The notes: a model not told the origin generated them from the sequence alone. Counted from the stretch's first letter, positions 1 to 7,390 are shown. The stretch is DNA of 11,327 bases from Verrucomicrobiaceae bacterium (GCA_021151605.1 JAGKWZ010000170.1:1-11327), one strand, 5' to 3'. A program made the numbers and translations.

Positions 1-147
1 GCCTACACCCGCGAAGCCGCCGCCTATCCGCTGCCCTGGGTCAAGGAGTCTAAATACTGGCCGCCCGTGGCCCGTGTGGACAACGTCTTTGGCGACCGTC
101 ACCTCGTCTGCTCCTGCCCAAGCGTCGAAGAAGCCGCCGCAAGCTGA
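1..147 (+). CDS. gcvP: Glycine dehydrogenase (decarboxylating), P protein, C-terminal fragment
   Basis: The first 147 bases are open in frame 1 and end in TGA at 145-147, encoding the last 48 residues of a protein whose start lies left of the window. The fragment contains the segment YPLPWVKESKYWPPVARVDN followed by FGDRHLVCSCP, which matches the very conserved C-terminus of the pyridoxal-phosphate-dependent glycine decarboxylase subunit of the glycine cleavage system. That enzyme decarboxylates glycine and passes the aminomethyl group to the lipoyl H protein. No gcvT or gcvH is visible because the upstream sequence is missing. The stop codon is only 2 bases from the stop of the converging prenyltransferase gene, and I see no hairpin terminator between them. 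The identification rests on motif recognition; the fragment is short but highly characteristic. Confidence 0.9.
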   Translation, partial: AYTREAAAYPLPWVKESKYWPPVARVDNVFGDRHLVCSCPSVEEAAAS

Positions 148-149
148 GC

Positions 150-1109
150 TCAAGTCGCCGCGATCCAGCGCTGCCAAAGCCGCAGTGCTGGAGCCAGCGC
201 GATGAACCCAAAGGCCAGAGGCAGAGACACCTGACTCACCGCCAGCGCATCCACGATCGGGATACCCGCCAGCAGCAGCCCTACCGCCCGCCCGATAGCC
301 GGGCCGCCCTGGCGCATGACGCGCAGGGCAAAGAGGACCCAGAGGGCGAAGACGCCGATGATCACCCATGGGATGAGCGGGGTGAAATCAGCGAGGATGA
401 GGACTGGCCTCATCCTTCCCGCATCAAACAACAATAAACCGGCAAGTATGCCGGGACTGGAAAGCAGCAGGCGTGCAAGCCAAAGTTTCGCTATTGGTGA
501 GGAAGCTCCCTTGGCTTCCAATCGCGCTACCATCGTGAGTCCAACGATATAAGCACCAAGAGCAAGAGCTTGGAGGAAGATCATGCCTGAAAGATTACAC
601 AACGAATCCAAATGGAATAAAAAGCCTGGGCATATCAGGTGTCCTTCTGAAAAAAGGCGAACAGGAAGCCATGCAGAAGCTGCCAGTATCAATAAAAATG
701 AACGGCAAGCACCCATCACAAACACAGCTCCTGCCCAAGGTTTGTGATAAAAATCGTAGAACAAAATCAAAACGACCAAACCCATTGCAACTACGGCATT
801 GGCACCAGCATACCGGAAGGAAAGCCACCACCCCAGCGCCAACATTCCCAATCCCACGGCCCAAGCCGCCGCCGTACTCACGCGACCACTCGGGATCGGC
901 CGTTCCTGGCGATGCTCGCGATCAAAGCCGACATCAGCGGCATCATTGAGGATCATTCCGCCCGTGTAGAGCAGCGAACCTGCGGCCAGCATCCAGAGCA
1001 GCAGTGGATTTCCCAAACCACCTCCAGCCAGAAGCCACCCGGCGGTCACGTTTGTCCAGACCGTGGGCAGGTTGGATATGCGGGCAAGCTCTAGCCAGGC
1101 ACGGATCAT
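150..1109 (-). CDS. UbiA-family prenyltransferase (EboC-like), integral membrane
   Basis: This 319-residue, very hydrophobic protein appears to have about eight or nine membrane helices, as in the UbiA superfamily that transfers an isoprenyl chain to an acceptor. The first aspartate-rich motif is clear: N55, D56, D59 and D63, followed by an ERPIPSG segment (69-75), and it should bind the Mg-diphosphate of the prenyl donor. The second motif is not the usual DxxxD but Y118-D119-x-x-H-K123, followed by a GACR segment, which resembles the EboC-like branch rather than UbiA or MenA proper. The acceptor substrate is unknown. The ATG at 1109 begins a typical amphipathic N-terminus (residues LARISNLPTVW). 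No strong Shine-Dalgarno is seen. It lies 25 bases downstream of the DUF6263-like gene, probably in one transcript. A stretch around 580-790 is richer in A and T than the rest of the gene. Confidence 0.85.
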   Translation of the reverse strand: MIRAWLELARISNLPTVWTNVTAGWLLAGGGLGNPLLLWMLAAGSLLYTGGMILNDAADVGFDREHRQERPIPSGRVSTAAAWAVGLGMLALGWWLSFRYAGANAVVAMGLVVLILFYDFYHKPWAGAVFVMGACRSFLLILAASAWLPVRLFSEGHLICPGFLFHLDSLCNLSGMIFLQALALGAYIVGLTMVARLEAKGASSPIAKLWLARLLLSSPGILAGLLLFDAGRMRPVLILADFTPLIPWVIIGVFALWVLFALRVMRQGGPAIGRAVGLLLAGIPIVDALAVSQVSLPLAFGFIALAPALRLWQRWIAAT

Positions 1110-1134
1110 GGGAGCGATTGGCTTTGGGCTAGTT

Positions 1135-2019
1135 TCAGGCCTTCGTCAGGCTGGTGAGCTTCGTTGTCACCTGCTGGCGCACCGGGATCTTCTTCCCCTG
1201 GATCTCGAGCTGGATGTCCGCCCGGAAGGCTCCAAAAGAAACTGTGCCACGCTCCAGATCAAAAAGCACCTGCCCGAAGATACGCGAACCATCGCCAATG
1301 GTGACGGTGCGTGATCCGGCGGACTCGTCGGCTCGCTTCATCTCGCCTTCAAAGGACACCTTGGCCTGAGGCCGGCCTTCATATTCCACCAGCGACTCCA
1401 GCTTGGCTCGCAGTTCGATGTTTACCGTGCCAGCACTTGGGAAGTTCACCGTCTCCTGCGCGGTCCAGCGATCTCCCATCATCACCGGCATCTTCGGCAG
1501 CCCCATTTCCATAGAGCGGCGGTAGAGATCCGCCACCTGGCGCGCCTCAGAGATTTTTTCCAAATCAGGGCCCTCCTCCTTCGCCGGAGTCATGGTGCTT
1601 GAGTCGCGCACCTCGATGAACCGATCCTCGGCGTCGTAGGCCAATATAAACGTTTTACCAACACTCTGGCCGACAGAGGCACGAATCATTGGGTTGGCAT
1701 TTTCTAGGTTCGCAGAGTCAAAAACCACCTTCTTCCCATTTAGCATCACTTCACCACTGAGAGCGGCGAAGGTCACTCGGGCCTGCTTTTCTCCACTGGC
1801 GGCAGCGGTCACACGAATCTCCGTCGTCTGCTTCACCTTCATTTTTTGATCCTCCGGCTTGCCGATGGCAGTGAGACTGGTGGTCGTCTCCGTGGTTGTT
1901 TCCTGCACATAGGTATGGTCCGGAAGCCAGCGCAGCCGCAGGGAGAGAGCCTCCTCCTGGGCATACGCAGCGGGCTGGATGAGGCACAAAAAACAAAAGA
2001 TAAACAAGTGGCGGAGCAT
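1135..2019 (-). CDS. Secreted DUF6263-like protein of unknown function
   Basis: This 294-residue protein has a clear Sec signal peptide: a hydrophobic stretch LFIFCFLCLIQ, then PAAYA with probable cleavage before QEE. The mature part is soluble and beta-rich, with many alternating hydrophobic/threonine strands (for example QTTEIRVTAA and ARVTFAALSGEV) and no transmembrane segment or lipobox cysteine, so it is probably periplasmic. The overall pattern recalls DUF6263, a family without known function; this assignment is tentative. I chose the ATG at 2019 over an upstream in-frame ATG at 2067, because 2019 places the signal peptide at the N-terminus and has a GGGG run 4-7 bases upstream. It is divergent from glnB and is followed 25 bases later by the prenyltransferase gene, so the two may be cotranscribed. 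No catalytic motif is visible. Confidence 0.75.
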   Translation of the reverse strand: MLRHLFIFCFLCLIQPAAYAQEEALSLRLRWLPDHTYVQETTTETTTSLTAIGKPEDQKMKVKQTTEIRVTAAASGEKQARVTFAALSGEVMLNGKKVVFDSANLENANPMIRASVGQSVGKTFILAYDAEDRFIEVRDSSTMTPAKEEGPDLEKISEARQVADLYRRSMEMGLPKMPVMMGDRWTAQETVNFPSAGTVNIELRAKLESLVEYEGRPQAKVSFEGEMKRADESAGSRTVTIGDGSRIFGQVLFDLERGTVSFGAFRADIQLEIQGKKIPVRQQVTTKLTSLTKA

Positions 2020-2103
2020 GGCACCCCGTCGTAGGTCAAACGGACTTGGAATGCAACCCCACTGCATCGTGGAGGAGGTGCCGAAAAAATTTCGCGAGGA
2101 AAC

Positions 2104-2120
2104 TTGGCACGCTTTCCGCT
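2104..2120 (+). promoter_or_regulatory. Candidate sigma-54 (RpoN) promoter of glnB
   Basis: The sequence TTGGCACG at 2104-2111 is a full match to the -24 half of the sigma-54 consensus (YTGGCACG). The invariant GG (2106-2107) is followed by exactly ten bases and then the invariant GC (2118-2119) of the -12 half, although the two bases before that GC are CC rather than TT. Transcription would start near 2131, giving a leader of about 86 bases before the glnB ATG. PII genes are classically driven by RpoN and NtrC under nitrogen limitation, which makes the position meaningful. It remains a sequence match only. Confidence 0.55.
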
Positions 2121-2216
2121 TTTAGCTAAACCCGAAGCAATCAACCTGCCGAAAATCACCTCTGGTCTTCTCTGGTCGTTGCAAATCCGCCAAACCACAC
2201 AACTAATTGCTCAGCC

Positions 2217-2564
2217 ATGAAAAAAGTCGAAGCGATCATCAAGCCCTTCAAACTCGAAGACGTCAAAGAAGCCCTCTCTGAAGTGGGAGTGGAAGGCATG
2301 ACTGTCGTCGAGGTCAAAGGGTTCGGCCGTCAGAAGGGCCATACTGAAATTTACCGCGGCTCCGAATATACCGTGGACTTCCTTCCGAAAGTGAAGATCG
2401 AGGTCGTCGTCGAAGATTCCCGCAGTGAGACCGTAGTCGATGCCATCGTCAAGGCCGCCAACACCGGCAAGATTGGTGACGGCAAGGTCTTCGTGAGCGA
2501 TGTCCTCGAAGCCGTCCGCATCCGCACTGGTGAGCGCGGTTCTGACGCCGTCTCCGGCTCATAA
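2217..2564 (+). CDS. glnB: Nitrogen regulatory protein PII
   Basis: This 115-residue protein matches the PII signal transduction family along its whole length (usual length about 112). PII trimers sense 2-oxoglutarate and ATP/ADP and control glutamine synthetase adenylylation, NtrB/NtrC signalling and ammonium transporters. Visible hallmarks are the T-loop GFGRQKGHTEIYRGSEYTVD with Q39, the uridylylatable Y51 and K58. The segment GKIGDGKVFV (84-93) carries K90, and the C-terminal RIRTGERG contributes R101 and R103 to nucleotide binding. Residue 54 is Asp, as in E. coli GlnB rather than GlnK, but this is weak evidence for paralogue assignment. The ATG at 2217 has no convincing Shine-Dalgarno. 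No amtB or glnA is adjacent: the gene stands alone between a sigma-54-like promoter and an intrinsic terminator, suggesting a monocistronic, nitrogen-regulated unit. Confidence 0.95.
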   Translation: MKKVEAIIKPFKLEDVKEALSEVGVEGMTVVEVKGFGRQKGHTEIYRGSEYTVDFLPKVKIEVVVEDSRSETVVDAIVKAANTGKIGDGKVFVSDVLEAVRIRTGERGSDAVSGS

Positions 2565-2598
2565 ATTTCCCCACCCTCGAAACCCGAAATCCATCAAC

Positions 2599-2631
2599 AC
2601 CCGCCGCGGCGAAAGCCCGGCGGGTTTTCTC
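2599..2631 (+). terminator. Intrinsic terminator of glnB
   Basis: The arms CCCGCCG (2600-2606) and CGGCGGG (2618-2624) are perfect inverted repeats, extended by an A-T pair (2599 with 2625). An inner stem GGC/GCC closes a GAAA tetraloop at 2611-2614, with one bulged C at 2607. The hairpin is followed by TTTTCTCTTTTCT. It begins 34 bases after the glnB stop and ends before the next gene, so it should isolate glnB transcripts. It also argues against the long N-terminal extension open in the hydrolase frame. Confidence 0.88.
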
Positions 2632-2682
2632 TTTTCTCGGGGCAGACACTCACACCGAAAGAGCCTGGAGTCGTCATGGCGT

Positions 2683-4788
2683 ATGCTGTTCATGCGCCTA
2701 CAACTTGCTCTTCTCTGTATCGTCACTTCTCTCCAGGCAGCGCCTTATCCGGAAAAGACACCCGACACGCCAGGGAACCGAATGCTTCAAAGCTACTGGG
2801 AACGGCAGGTCAATGAGATCGAACTGACCGGCGGACTGAAGGACATCCAAAGCGCCGATGACTGGAAGTCCAAGGCCCCAGAGTATCGCCGCCAGCTCGC
2901 CGAGATGCTCGGGCTGGACCCTATGCCTGCGCGCACGCCGCTCCAGGCCACGAAGACTGGTGACCTTGCAGGTGATGGTTGGCGCGTGGAAAAGATGCAC
3001 TACCAGGCCGTGCCAGGGCTTTATGTGACGGCCAATCTCTACCTGCCAACCAAGGTCGAGAAGCCGCTGCCCGCCATTCTTTATGTCTGCGGCCACGCCA
3101 ATGTCGTGAAGGAAGGGGTGAGCTATGGAAACAAGACCGGCTATCACCACCACGGCATCTGGTTTGCCCGCCACGGCTACGTCTGCCTGATCATCGACAC
3201 CGTGCAGCTCGGCGAGATCCGCGGCGAGCATCACGGCACTTATAGCAAAGGCCGCTGGTGGTGGTATTCACGCGGCTACACGCCTGCCGGCCTGGAAGCG
3301 TGGGCAGGGATGCGCGGGCTCGATTATCTCGAAACACGGCCTGAGGTGGACAAGACACGCTTCGGCGCCACGGGACGCAGTGGTGGCGGAGCCTACTCCT
3401 GGTGGGTGGCCGCTTTGGATGAGCGGATCAAGGCTGCCGCACCCACAGCTGGTGTGACGAACATGCGCAACCATGTCGTGGACGGCTGCGTCGAAGGTCA
3501 CTGCGACTGCATGTTTTATGTGAACACCTACCGCTGGGACTATGACCGCCTCGTGGCGCTGGTGGCACCGCGCGCCCTGCTCATCTGCAACACGGACAAA
3601 GACAGCATCTTCCCCATCAACGGCGTCTTTGACCTCCATCAAAAAGTCAGCCGCATCTACTCCCTGCTCGGTGCCGATGCCAAACTCGGCCTGCAAGTGG
3701 CCGAAGGTCCGCACAAAGATCTCCAGCCGCTGAACAACGGCGCTTTCCACTGGTTTGAGCGTCATCTCAAAGGTGCTGACCCCATGGCCGTGCTGGACGA
3801 AGGTGCCAAGAAGCAGCTCGAACCCGAGCAGCTCCAGGTCTTCAAAGAACTGCCGAAGGACGAAAAGAACACCACCATCGACCAAACCTTTGTCCCACAG
3901 GCAAAAGCTCCTGAAGTCCCAGGCTCGCAGGGCGATTGGAATCAGCAAAAGGAAACCTGGATGACCGCGTTGAAGGACAAAGTGCTCGCCGGATGGCCAA
4001 AAGAAGCTGCCCCAGTCACACCTGCCAAAGAAGGCCGCAGCGAGCGCGACGGTGTCGAGTTCACCGCCTATGATTTTGAGTCCGAACCTGGAATCCGCCT
4101 GCGTCTGCACATCGCCCACCGCGCCGGTTTGCGGCTGGAGGACCTGGAACTCGTCGCGCTGAATGTGCTCGACGCCGAAGGCTGGGACCACTTCATCAGC
4201 ACCTACCACTCACGCTTTGGCAAACACCTCGATGTCTTCCCCTCCATCAAGCCGGATGAAAAAGCCTTCGAGAGCGAGAAGAAGATGTTTGAGACCTTCA
4301 AATGGGGCATGGCCTATCTGGCCCCGCGCGGTGTCGGACCCACCGAATGGACCGGCAGCGAAAAAGCCCAGACGCAGCGTCTTCGCCGCTTCTACCTCCT
4401 CGGCCAGACCGCCGACTCCATGCGCGCCTGGGACATCCGCCGTGCCGTGCAGGCCGTGAAACAGATCGCCGGTCTCGAAAAGAAGCCGCTGTGGATTCAG
4501 GGCCAGCGCGACATGGCCGTGAACGCCCTCTACGCCTCCCTCTTCGAAGACGGCATCACACGCATCGATCTGCACGAACTTCCTACCAGCCACGCCAGCG
4601 GCCCTGCCTACCTGAACGTGCTCAAGTATCTCGACCTGCCCCAGGCAGCAGCCCTCGCCACTGAAAAGACCCGCGCGATCATCTACAGCGCCGACGAGAA
4701 AGCCTGGGCCTATCCTGCCGGTGTCGTGAAGCTGCTCGGCCTGCCCGAGAAGCAGTGGCAGATCAGGAAGCCAGTGCCGTCGGAGTGA
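2683..4788 (+). CDS. Exported two-domain alpha/beta-hydrolase, acetylxylan-esterase-like
   Basis: This 701-residue protein starts with a Sec signal peptide (LQLALLCIVTSLQAA, then PYPEK), so it probably acts in the periplasm or outside the cell. The first domain (about 25-370) is an alpha/beta-hydrolase with a nucleophile elbow GRSGGG, putting the catalytic Ser at 233. A probable acid Asp307 lies in NTDKDSIFP and a His344 in EGPHKD, completing a plausible Ser-Asp-His triad. The family includes acetylxylan-esterase-like and prolyl-oligopeptidase-like hydrolases, so carbohydrate deacylation is a guess. The second half (about 450-690) looks like another hydrolase fold, but the elbow position reads GQRDMA (607-612) with no serine. 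The frame is open back to 2500, inside glnB, but that extension crosses the terminator; I chose ATG 2683, with ATG 2692 equally possible. The gene converges on the thioesterase gene with 4 bases between stops. Confidence 0.82.
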   Translation: MLFMRLQLALLCIVTSLQAAPYPEKTPDTPGNRMLQSYWERQVNEIELTGGLKDIQSADDWKSKAPEYRRQLAEMLGLDPMPARTPLQATKTGDLAGDGWRVEKMHYQAVPGLYVTANLYLPTKVEKPLPAILYVCGHANVVKEGVSYGNKTGYHHHGIWFARHGYVCLIIDTVQLGEIRGEHHGTYSKGRWWWYSRGYTPAGLEAWAGMRGLDYLETRPEVDKTRFGATGRSGGGAYSWWVAALDERIKAAAPTAGVTNMRNHVVDGCVEGHCDCMFYVNTYRWDYDRLVALVAPRALLICNTDKDSIFPINGVFDLHQKVSRIYSLLGADAKLGLQVAEGPHKDLQPLNNGAFHWFERHLKGADPMAVLDEGAKKQLEPEQLQVFKELPKDEKNTTIDQTFVPQAKAPEVPGSQGDWNQQKETWMTALKDKVLAGWPKEAAPVTPAKEGRSERDGVEFTAYDFESEPGIRLRLHIAHRAGLRLEDLELVALNVLDAEGWDHFISTYHSRFGKHLDVFPSIKPDEKAFESEKKMFETFKWGMAYLAPRGVGPTEWTGSEKAQTQRLRRFYLLGQTADSMRAWDIRRAVQAVKQIAGLEKKPLWIQGQRDMAVNALYASLFEDGITRIDLHELPTSHASGPAYLNVLKYLDLPQAAALATEKTRAIIYSADEKAWAYPAGVVKLLGLPEKQWQIRKPVPSE

Positions 4789-4792
4789 ACGC

Positions 4793-5248
4793 TTACTTCG
4801 GCGACAGCTCCGATGCTGGAGCCGCCTCGATCTTCTCGAAGATCCGCGCAGGGATGTCCACCGCCTTCATCTTGCCGGACATCTTGTCCCGCTGCACACA
4901 CGCCGCGATGATGCGCCCTTCGGCACTCAACTCCCCATCCTTCTTCCAAAAGCGGATCAGGTAGCGGATCGTCTTCTTCCGCACTTCTTCGACGAGCAGC
5001 TCCATCGTAAACTCTTCCTCAAAGCGCAGCGGAGCCTTGTAATCACAGGAAGCATGAACCCGCGGCCAGCCCACACGCTCGCCATCGGTGACTTCATTGT
5101 GTCCATCCCAGATCGACATCCCCAAGGCGCGAAAGAAGTCGTGCTCCACGCGCTCCATGTAGCGGAAGAAGTTCGAGAAATGCACGATGCCCGCCATGTC
5201 GGTATCGGCGAACTGGACGCGGTCGGTGAGCGTGTGACGGTAGGGCAT
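4793..5248 (-). CDS. 4HBT-fold acyl-CoA thioesterase (YbgC/FadM-like)
   Basis: This 151-residue protein has the hotdog-fold thioesterase signature near its N-terminus: RVQFADTDMAGIVHFSNFFR and then YMERVEHDFFRALG. The conserved Asp is D17 in the DTDMAGIVHF segment, equivalent to the catalytic aspartate of YbgC-type enzymes, which hydrolyse acyl-CoA thioesters in the cytoplasm. Length is normal for the family (about 130-150 residues). The ATG at 5248 places the motif at the usual position. No clear Shine-Dalgarno precedes it, and the gene begins 27 bases after the stop of the NAD(P)HX repair gene, so it is likely the last gene of an amidase-nnr-thioesterase transcript. Its acyl substrate is unknown. 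The neighbours are not fatty-acid or Tol-Pal genes, so context does not help to decide specificity. Confidence 0.88.
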   Translation of the reverse strand: MPYRHTLTDRVQFADTDMAGIVHFSNFFRYMERVEHDFFRALGMSIWDGHNEVTDGERVGWPRVHASCDYKAPLRFEEEFTMELLVEEVRKKTIRYLIRFWKKDGELSAEGRIIAACVQRDKMSGKMKAVDIPARIFEKIEAAPASELSPK

Positions 5249-5275
5249 GGAAGATGTCTGGCCCAGGGCCGGCCA

Positions 5276-6748
5276 TCATTCAAGCTCTCGCAAAGCCTGC
5301 CCAAGATGCGCGATCACATCTGAAGGCAGCACAGAGTTCTGCCCCATGCTTAGTGCAGCCATCTCCGCCGCACGTCCGCAGCTCCAGGCTCCCATTCCTG
5401 CCGCACGATGCAAATCCAGCCCTTGTCCAGCAAACGCGGCACACACGCCAGTGAGCACATCGCCCATGCCGCCCGTGGCCATGCCGGGGTGGCCGGTGGT
5501 GTTGAAATAGGTCGGTGGTCCTTCCGTGGCGATCACGGTGCGCGCACCTTTTAGCAGCAGGGTATTCCCCGGATGCGCCATGGCCCAAAGCTCCGCCTGA
5601 CTGATTCGCGAATGGGTATCGCAATCGCCCGCCAGCCGCGCCATTTCACCGGGATGCGGGGTGAAGAGCCGGGGTGGCGTGGAGGTAAGAAACACAGGAA
5701 CCTCCGCGCGAGCAACCATGGTGATCGCATCCGCATCCACCACGGCGGGAACGTTGGCGTATTGGATCACGGTCAGCACTTCGTTCTCATATTGAAAGCC
5801 AAGCCCTGGACCGATGGCGAGCGCATCAAACTTCATCTCCAGCACCTCGCGGTAATCTTTCACCAGCTTTACCATCACTTCTGGCGGCACAAGCGATGCG
5901 ACGAGTGGATAAACCTCCTCCTTCACCAGCAGCGTCACCATTCCAGCCCCAGCGCGCAAAGCACCGCCACAAGCCAACACGGCAGCGCCAATGAAGCCAC
6001 GCGAGCCCGCGATGATGCCGACTCGCCCTGCCTGTCCTTTGTGAAACTCAAAGCTCCGACGTGGCAGGAAGCTGCGCAACAGTTCAGGCGTGAGCAGCTG
6101 CGGGCTATGATCATCCTCCGCCTGCAACTCAGCCAGCGGCACGACCGCGAGCCGCCCAACAAACGGAGTCGCGGCATCGGCCACGAGCCCTGCTTTACAA
6201 CAAGCCACCGTCACCGTGAGATCCGCGATGACGCAATCGGGTGATGGCTCACCAGTGTCGCCATTCAAGCCGGAGGGGATGTCCATCGCCACCGTGAAAG
6301 CGTGCGCCTCATGATGCAGCGCATTCATCTCGGCGGCGAGAGCACGGATGTCAGCCCTCATCTCCCCGACCGCGCCGATGCCGAGAAGTCCGTCGAGTTG
6401 CACGATGGGCCGCGCGAGTTCATCGACCACCGCTGGTGCTTCAAGCACGCGCAGATTCGTAAAGTTATCCAGATGCTCGCGCGGCAAAGGCTTCAGCTTC
6501 TCGACGGCACCGCTCAATCTAGCCAGCACCTGCCAGCCGAGCTTTTGCAATTCACGCGCTGAGACGAGTGCATCACCGCCATTGTTGCCACTGCCTAGAT
6601 AAAGGATCAGCGTACCCGGGTGGGGGAAGAAACGGCGAACTTCCTTGGCAATGCCACAGCCCGCCTTCTCCATCAGATCCGCCGCGCTAACGCCCCGACC
6701 AAAGGCGCGCTGCTCGATCTCCTGCATCTGGCGGCAAGTCACGAGCAT
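5276..6748 (-). CDS. nnr: Bifunctional NAD(P)H-hydrate epimerase / ADP-dependent NAD(P)H-hydrate dehydratase
   Basis: This 490-residue protein has the two-domain layout of E. coli Nnr (YjeF), which repairs hydrated NADH and NADPH. The N-terminal epimerase domain (about 1-215) shows LMEKAGCGIA and the Rossmann loop GSGNNGGDAL (52-61). The C-terminal dehydratase domain (about 225-490) shows AGSRGFIGAAVLACGGALRA, LAIGPGLG, the HPGE motif with H365, LLLKGART, and GMATGGMGDVLTG with the proposed catalytic D430. The usual GSGD reads GMGD here, a mild change next to the catalytic Asp. Total length agrees with bifunctional family members (about 490-515). The ATG at 6748 gives a standard N-terminus, and a GAGG lies about 11 bases upstream. 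Only 12 bases separate it from the amidase stop, so the genes are probably cotranscribed. Confidence 0.93.
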   Translation of the reverse strand: MLVTCRQMQEIEQRAFGRGVSAADLMEKAGCGIAKEVRRFFPHPGTLILYLGSGNNGGDALVSARELQKLGWQVLARLSGAVEKLKPLPREHLDNFTNLRVLEAPAVVDELARPIVQLDGLLGIGAVGEMRADIRALAAEMNALHHEAHAFTVAMDIPSGLNGDTGEPSPDCVIADLTVTVACCKAGLVADAATPFVGRLAVVPLAELQAEDDHSPQLLTPELLRSFLPRRSFEFHKGQAGRVGIIAGSRGFIGAAVLACGGALRAGAGMVTLLVKEEVYPLVASLVPPEVMVKLVKDYREVLEMKFDALAIGPGLGFQYENEVLTVIQYANVPAVVDADAITMVARAEVPVFLTSTPPRLFTPHPGEMARLAGDCDTHSRISQAELWAMAHPGNTLLLKGARTVIATEGPPTYFNTTGHPGMATGGMGDVLTGVCAAFAGQGLDLHRAAGMGAWSCGRAAEMAALSMGQNSVLPSDVIAHLGQALRELE

Positions 6749-6760
6749 GGTGGTGAGCCC

Positions 6761-7390
6761 TCAGTTCGCCTTCTTATAAGACACGATCCCTTGAGCGATG
6801 CCCTCGGCGATGCGGTTGCGAAACTCACCTGTCATCATGCGGGCGCGCTCGGTGGAGTTGCTGACGAAGCCGCACTCGATGAGCACCGCTGGATTGCGCG
6901 TGGTCTCGCGGATGACGTGGAAGCTGGCGTGCTTCACACCGCGATTGGTCATACCTGTGCGCTGCACGAGATAGGCCTGGATGTAGCCCGCCAGCGTGTA
7001 GCCCTTCGAATGATAGTAGTAGCTCTCCACCCCAGCACCGCTGCCGCCACGATTGTAGTTGTAGTGGATGCTCACGAAGATCGCGTTGCCAAAACGATTG
7101 CCGGTGGAGGCTCGTCCGGGCAGCGGGATGAAGACATCGCGTGAGCGCGTCATGATCACCTTGAGGCCTGCCTTTTTCAAAAGCTGCTCCACGCGGCGTG
7201 CGGTATCCAGCGCGAGATGCTTTTCATAAACGTAACCAATGGCCGCTCCGCGATCGAAGTCACCGTGACCGGCGTCGAGCACCACGGTGTCAAAGGCCTG
7301 AACCAAGGGCGAAGCTAGGAGCAAAAGCACCCAAAGCCAAACCTTCAGAGAGCGGCGAAATACTGGTGGGAAAAGGAAGGTGCAGACCAT
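6761..7390 (-). CDS. N-acetylmuramoyl-L-alanine amidase (Amidase_3 family), exported
   Basis: This is a zinc-dependent peptidoglycan amidase that cleaves the bond between N-acetylmuramic acid and the stem peptide. With the ATG at 7390 the product is 209 residues: a signal peptide or N-terminal anchor (RRSLKVWLWVLLLLASPLVQA, cleavage likely near residue 32) and then a single Amidase_3 domain. Zinc ligands are visible as H42 in LDAGHG, E56 in YVYEKHL and H109 in SIHYN; the catalytic Glu is E172 in LIECGFVSN. There is no extra cell-wall-binding domain. A GTG at 7417 would add nine residues, but the ATG gives a more ordinary signal peptide; neither has a good Shine-Dalgarno. It is the first gene of the amidase-nnr-thioesterase run and is divergent from the oxidoreductase gene. 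The role is probably cell-wall turnover or daughter-cell separation. Confidence 0.9.
   Translation of the reverse strand: MVCTFLFPPVFRRSLKVWLWVLLLLASPLVQAFDTVVLDAGHGDFDRGAAIGYVYEKHLALDTARRVEQLLKKAGLKVIMTRSRDVFIPLPGRASTGNRFGNAIFVSIHYNYNRGGSGAGVESYYYHSKGYTLAGYIQAYLVQRTGMTNRGVKHASFHVIRETTRNPAVLIECGFVSNSTERARMMTGEFRNRIAEGIAQGIVSYKKAN

Noticed and set aside
2500..2682. N-terminal extension of the hydrolase reading frame into glnB.
   Set aside because: It overlaps the highly conserved 3' end of glnB in another frame and crosses the intrinsic terminator at 2599-2631; the signal peptide begins only after ATG 2683.
3268..4209. Long minus-strand open frame (313 codons) opposite the hydrolase gene.
   Set aside because: It is antisense to a gene with clear catalytic motifs, has no recognisable domain, and is explained by codon bias on the opposite strand.
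5259..5275. Small GC-rich palindrome (GGCCC-A-GGGCC) between nnr and the thioesterase gene.
   Set aside because: It is short, has no U-tract on either strand, and is likely chance in GC-rich DNA.
5573..6244. Plus-strand open frame (223 codons) opposite nnr.
   Set aside because: It is antisense to both conserved domains of the NAD(P)HX repair enzyme, with no recognisable motif.
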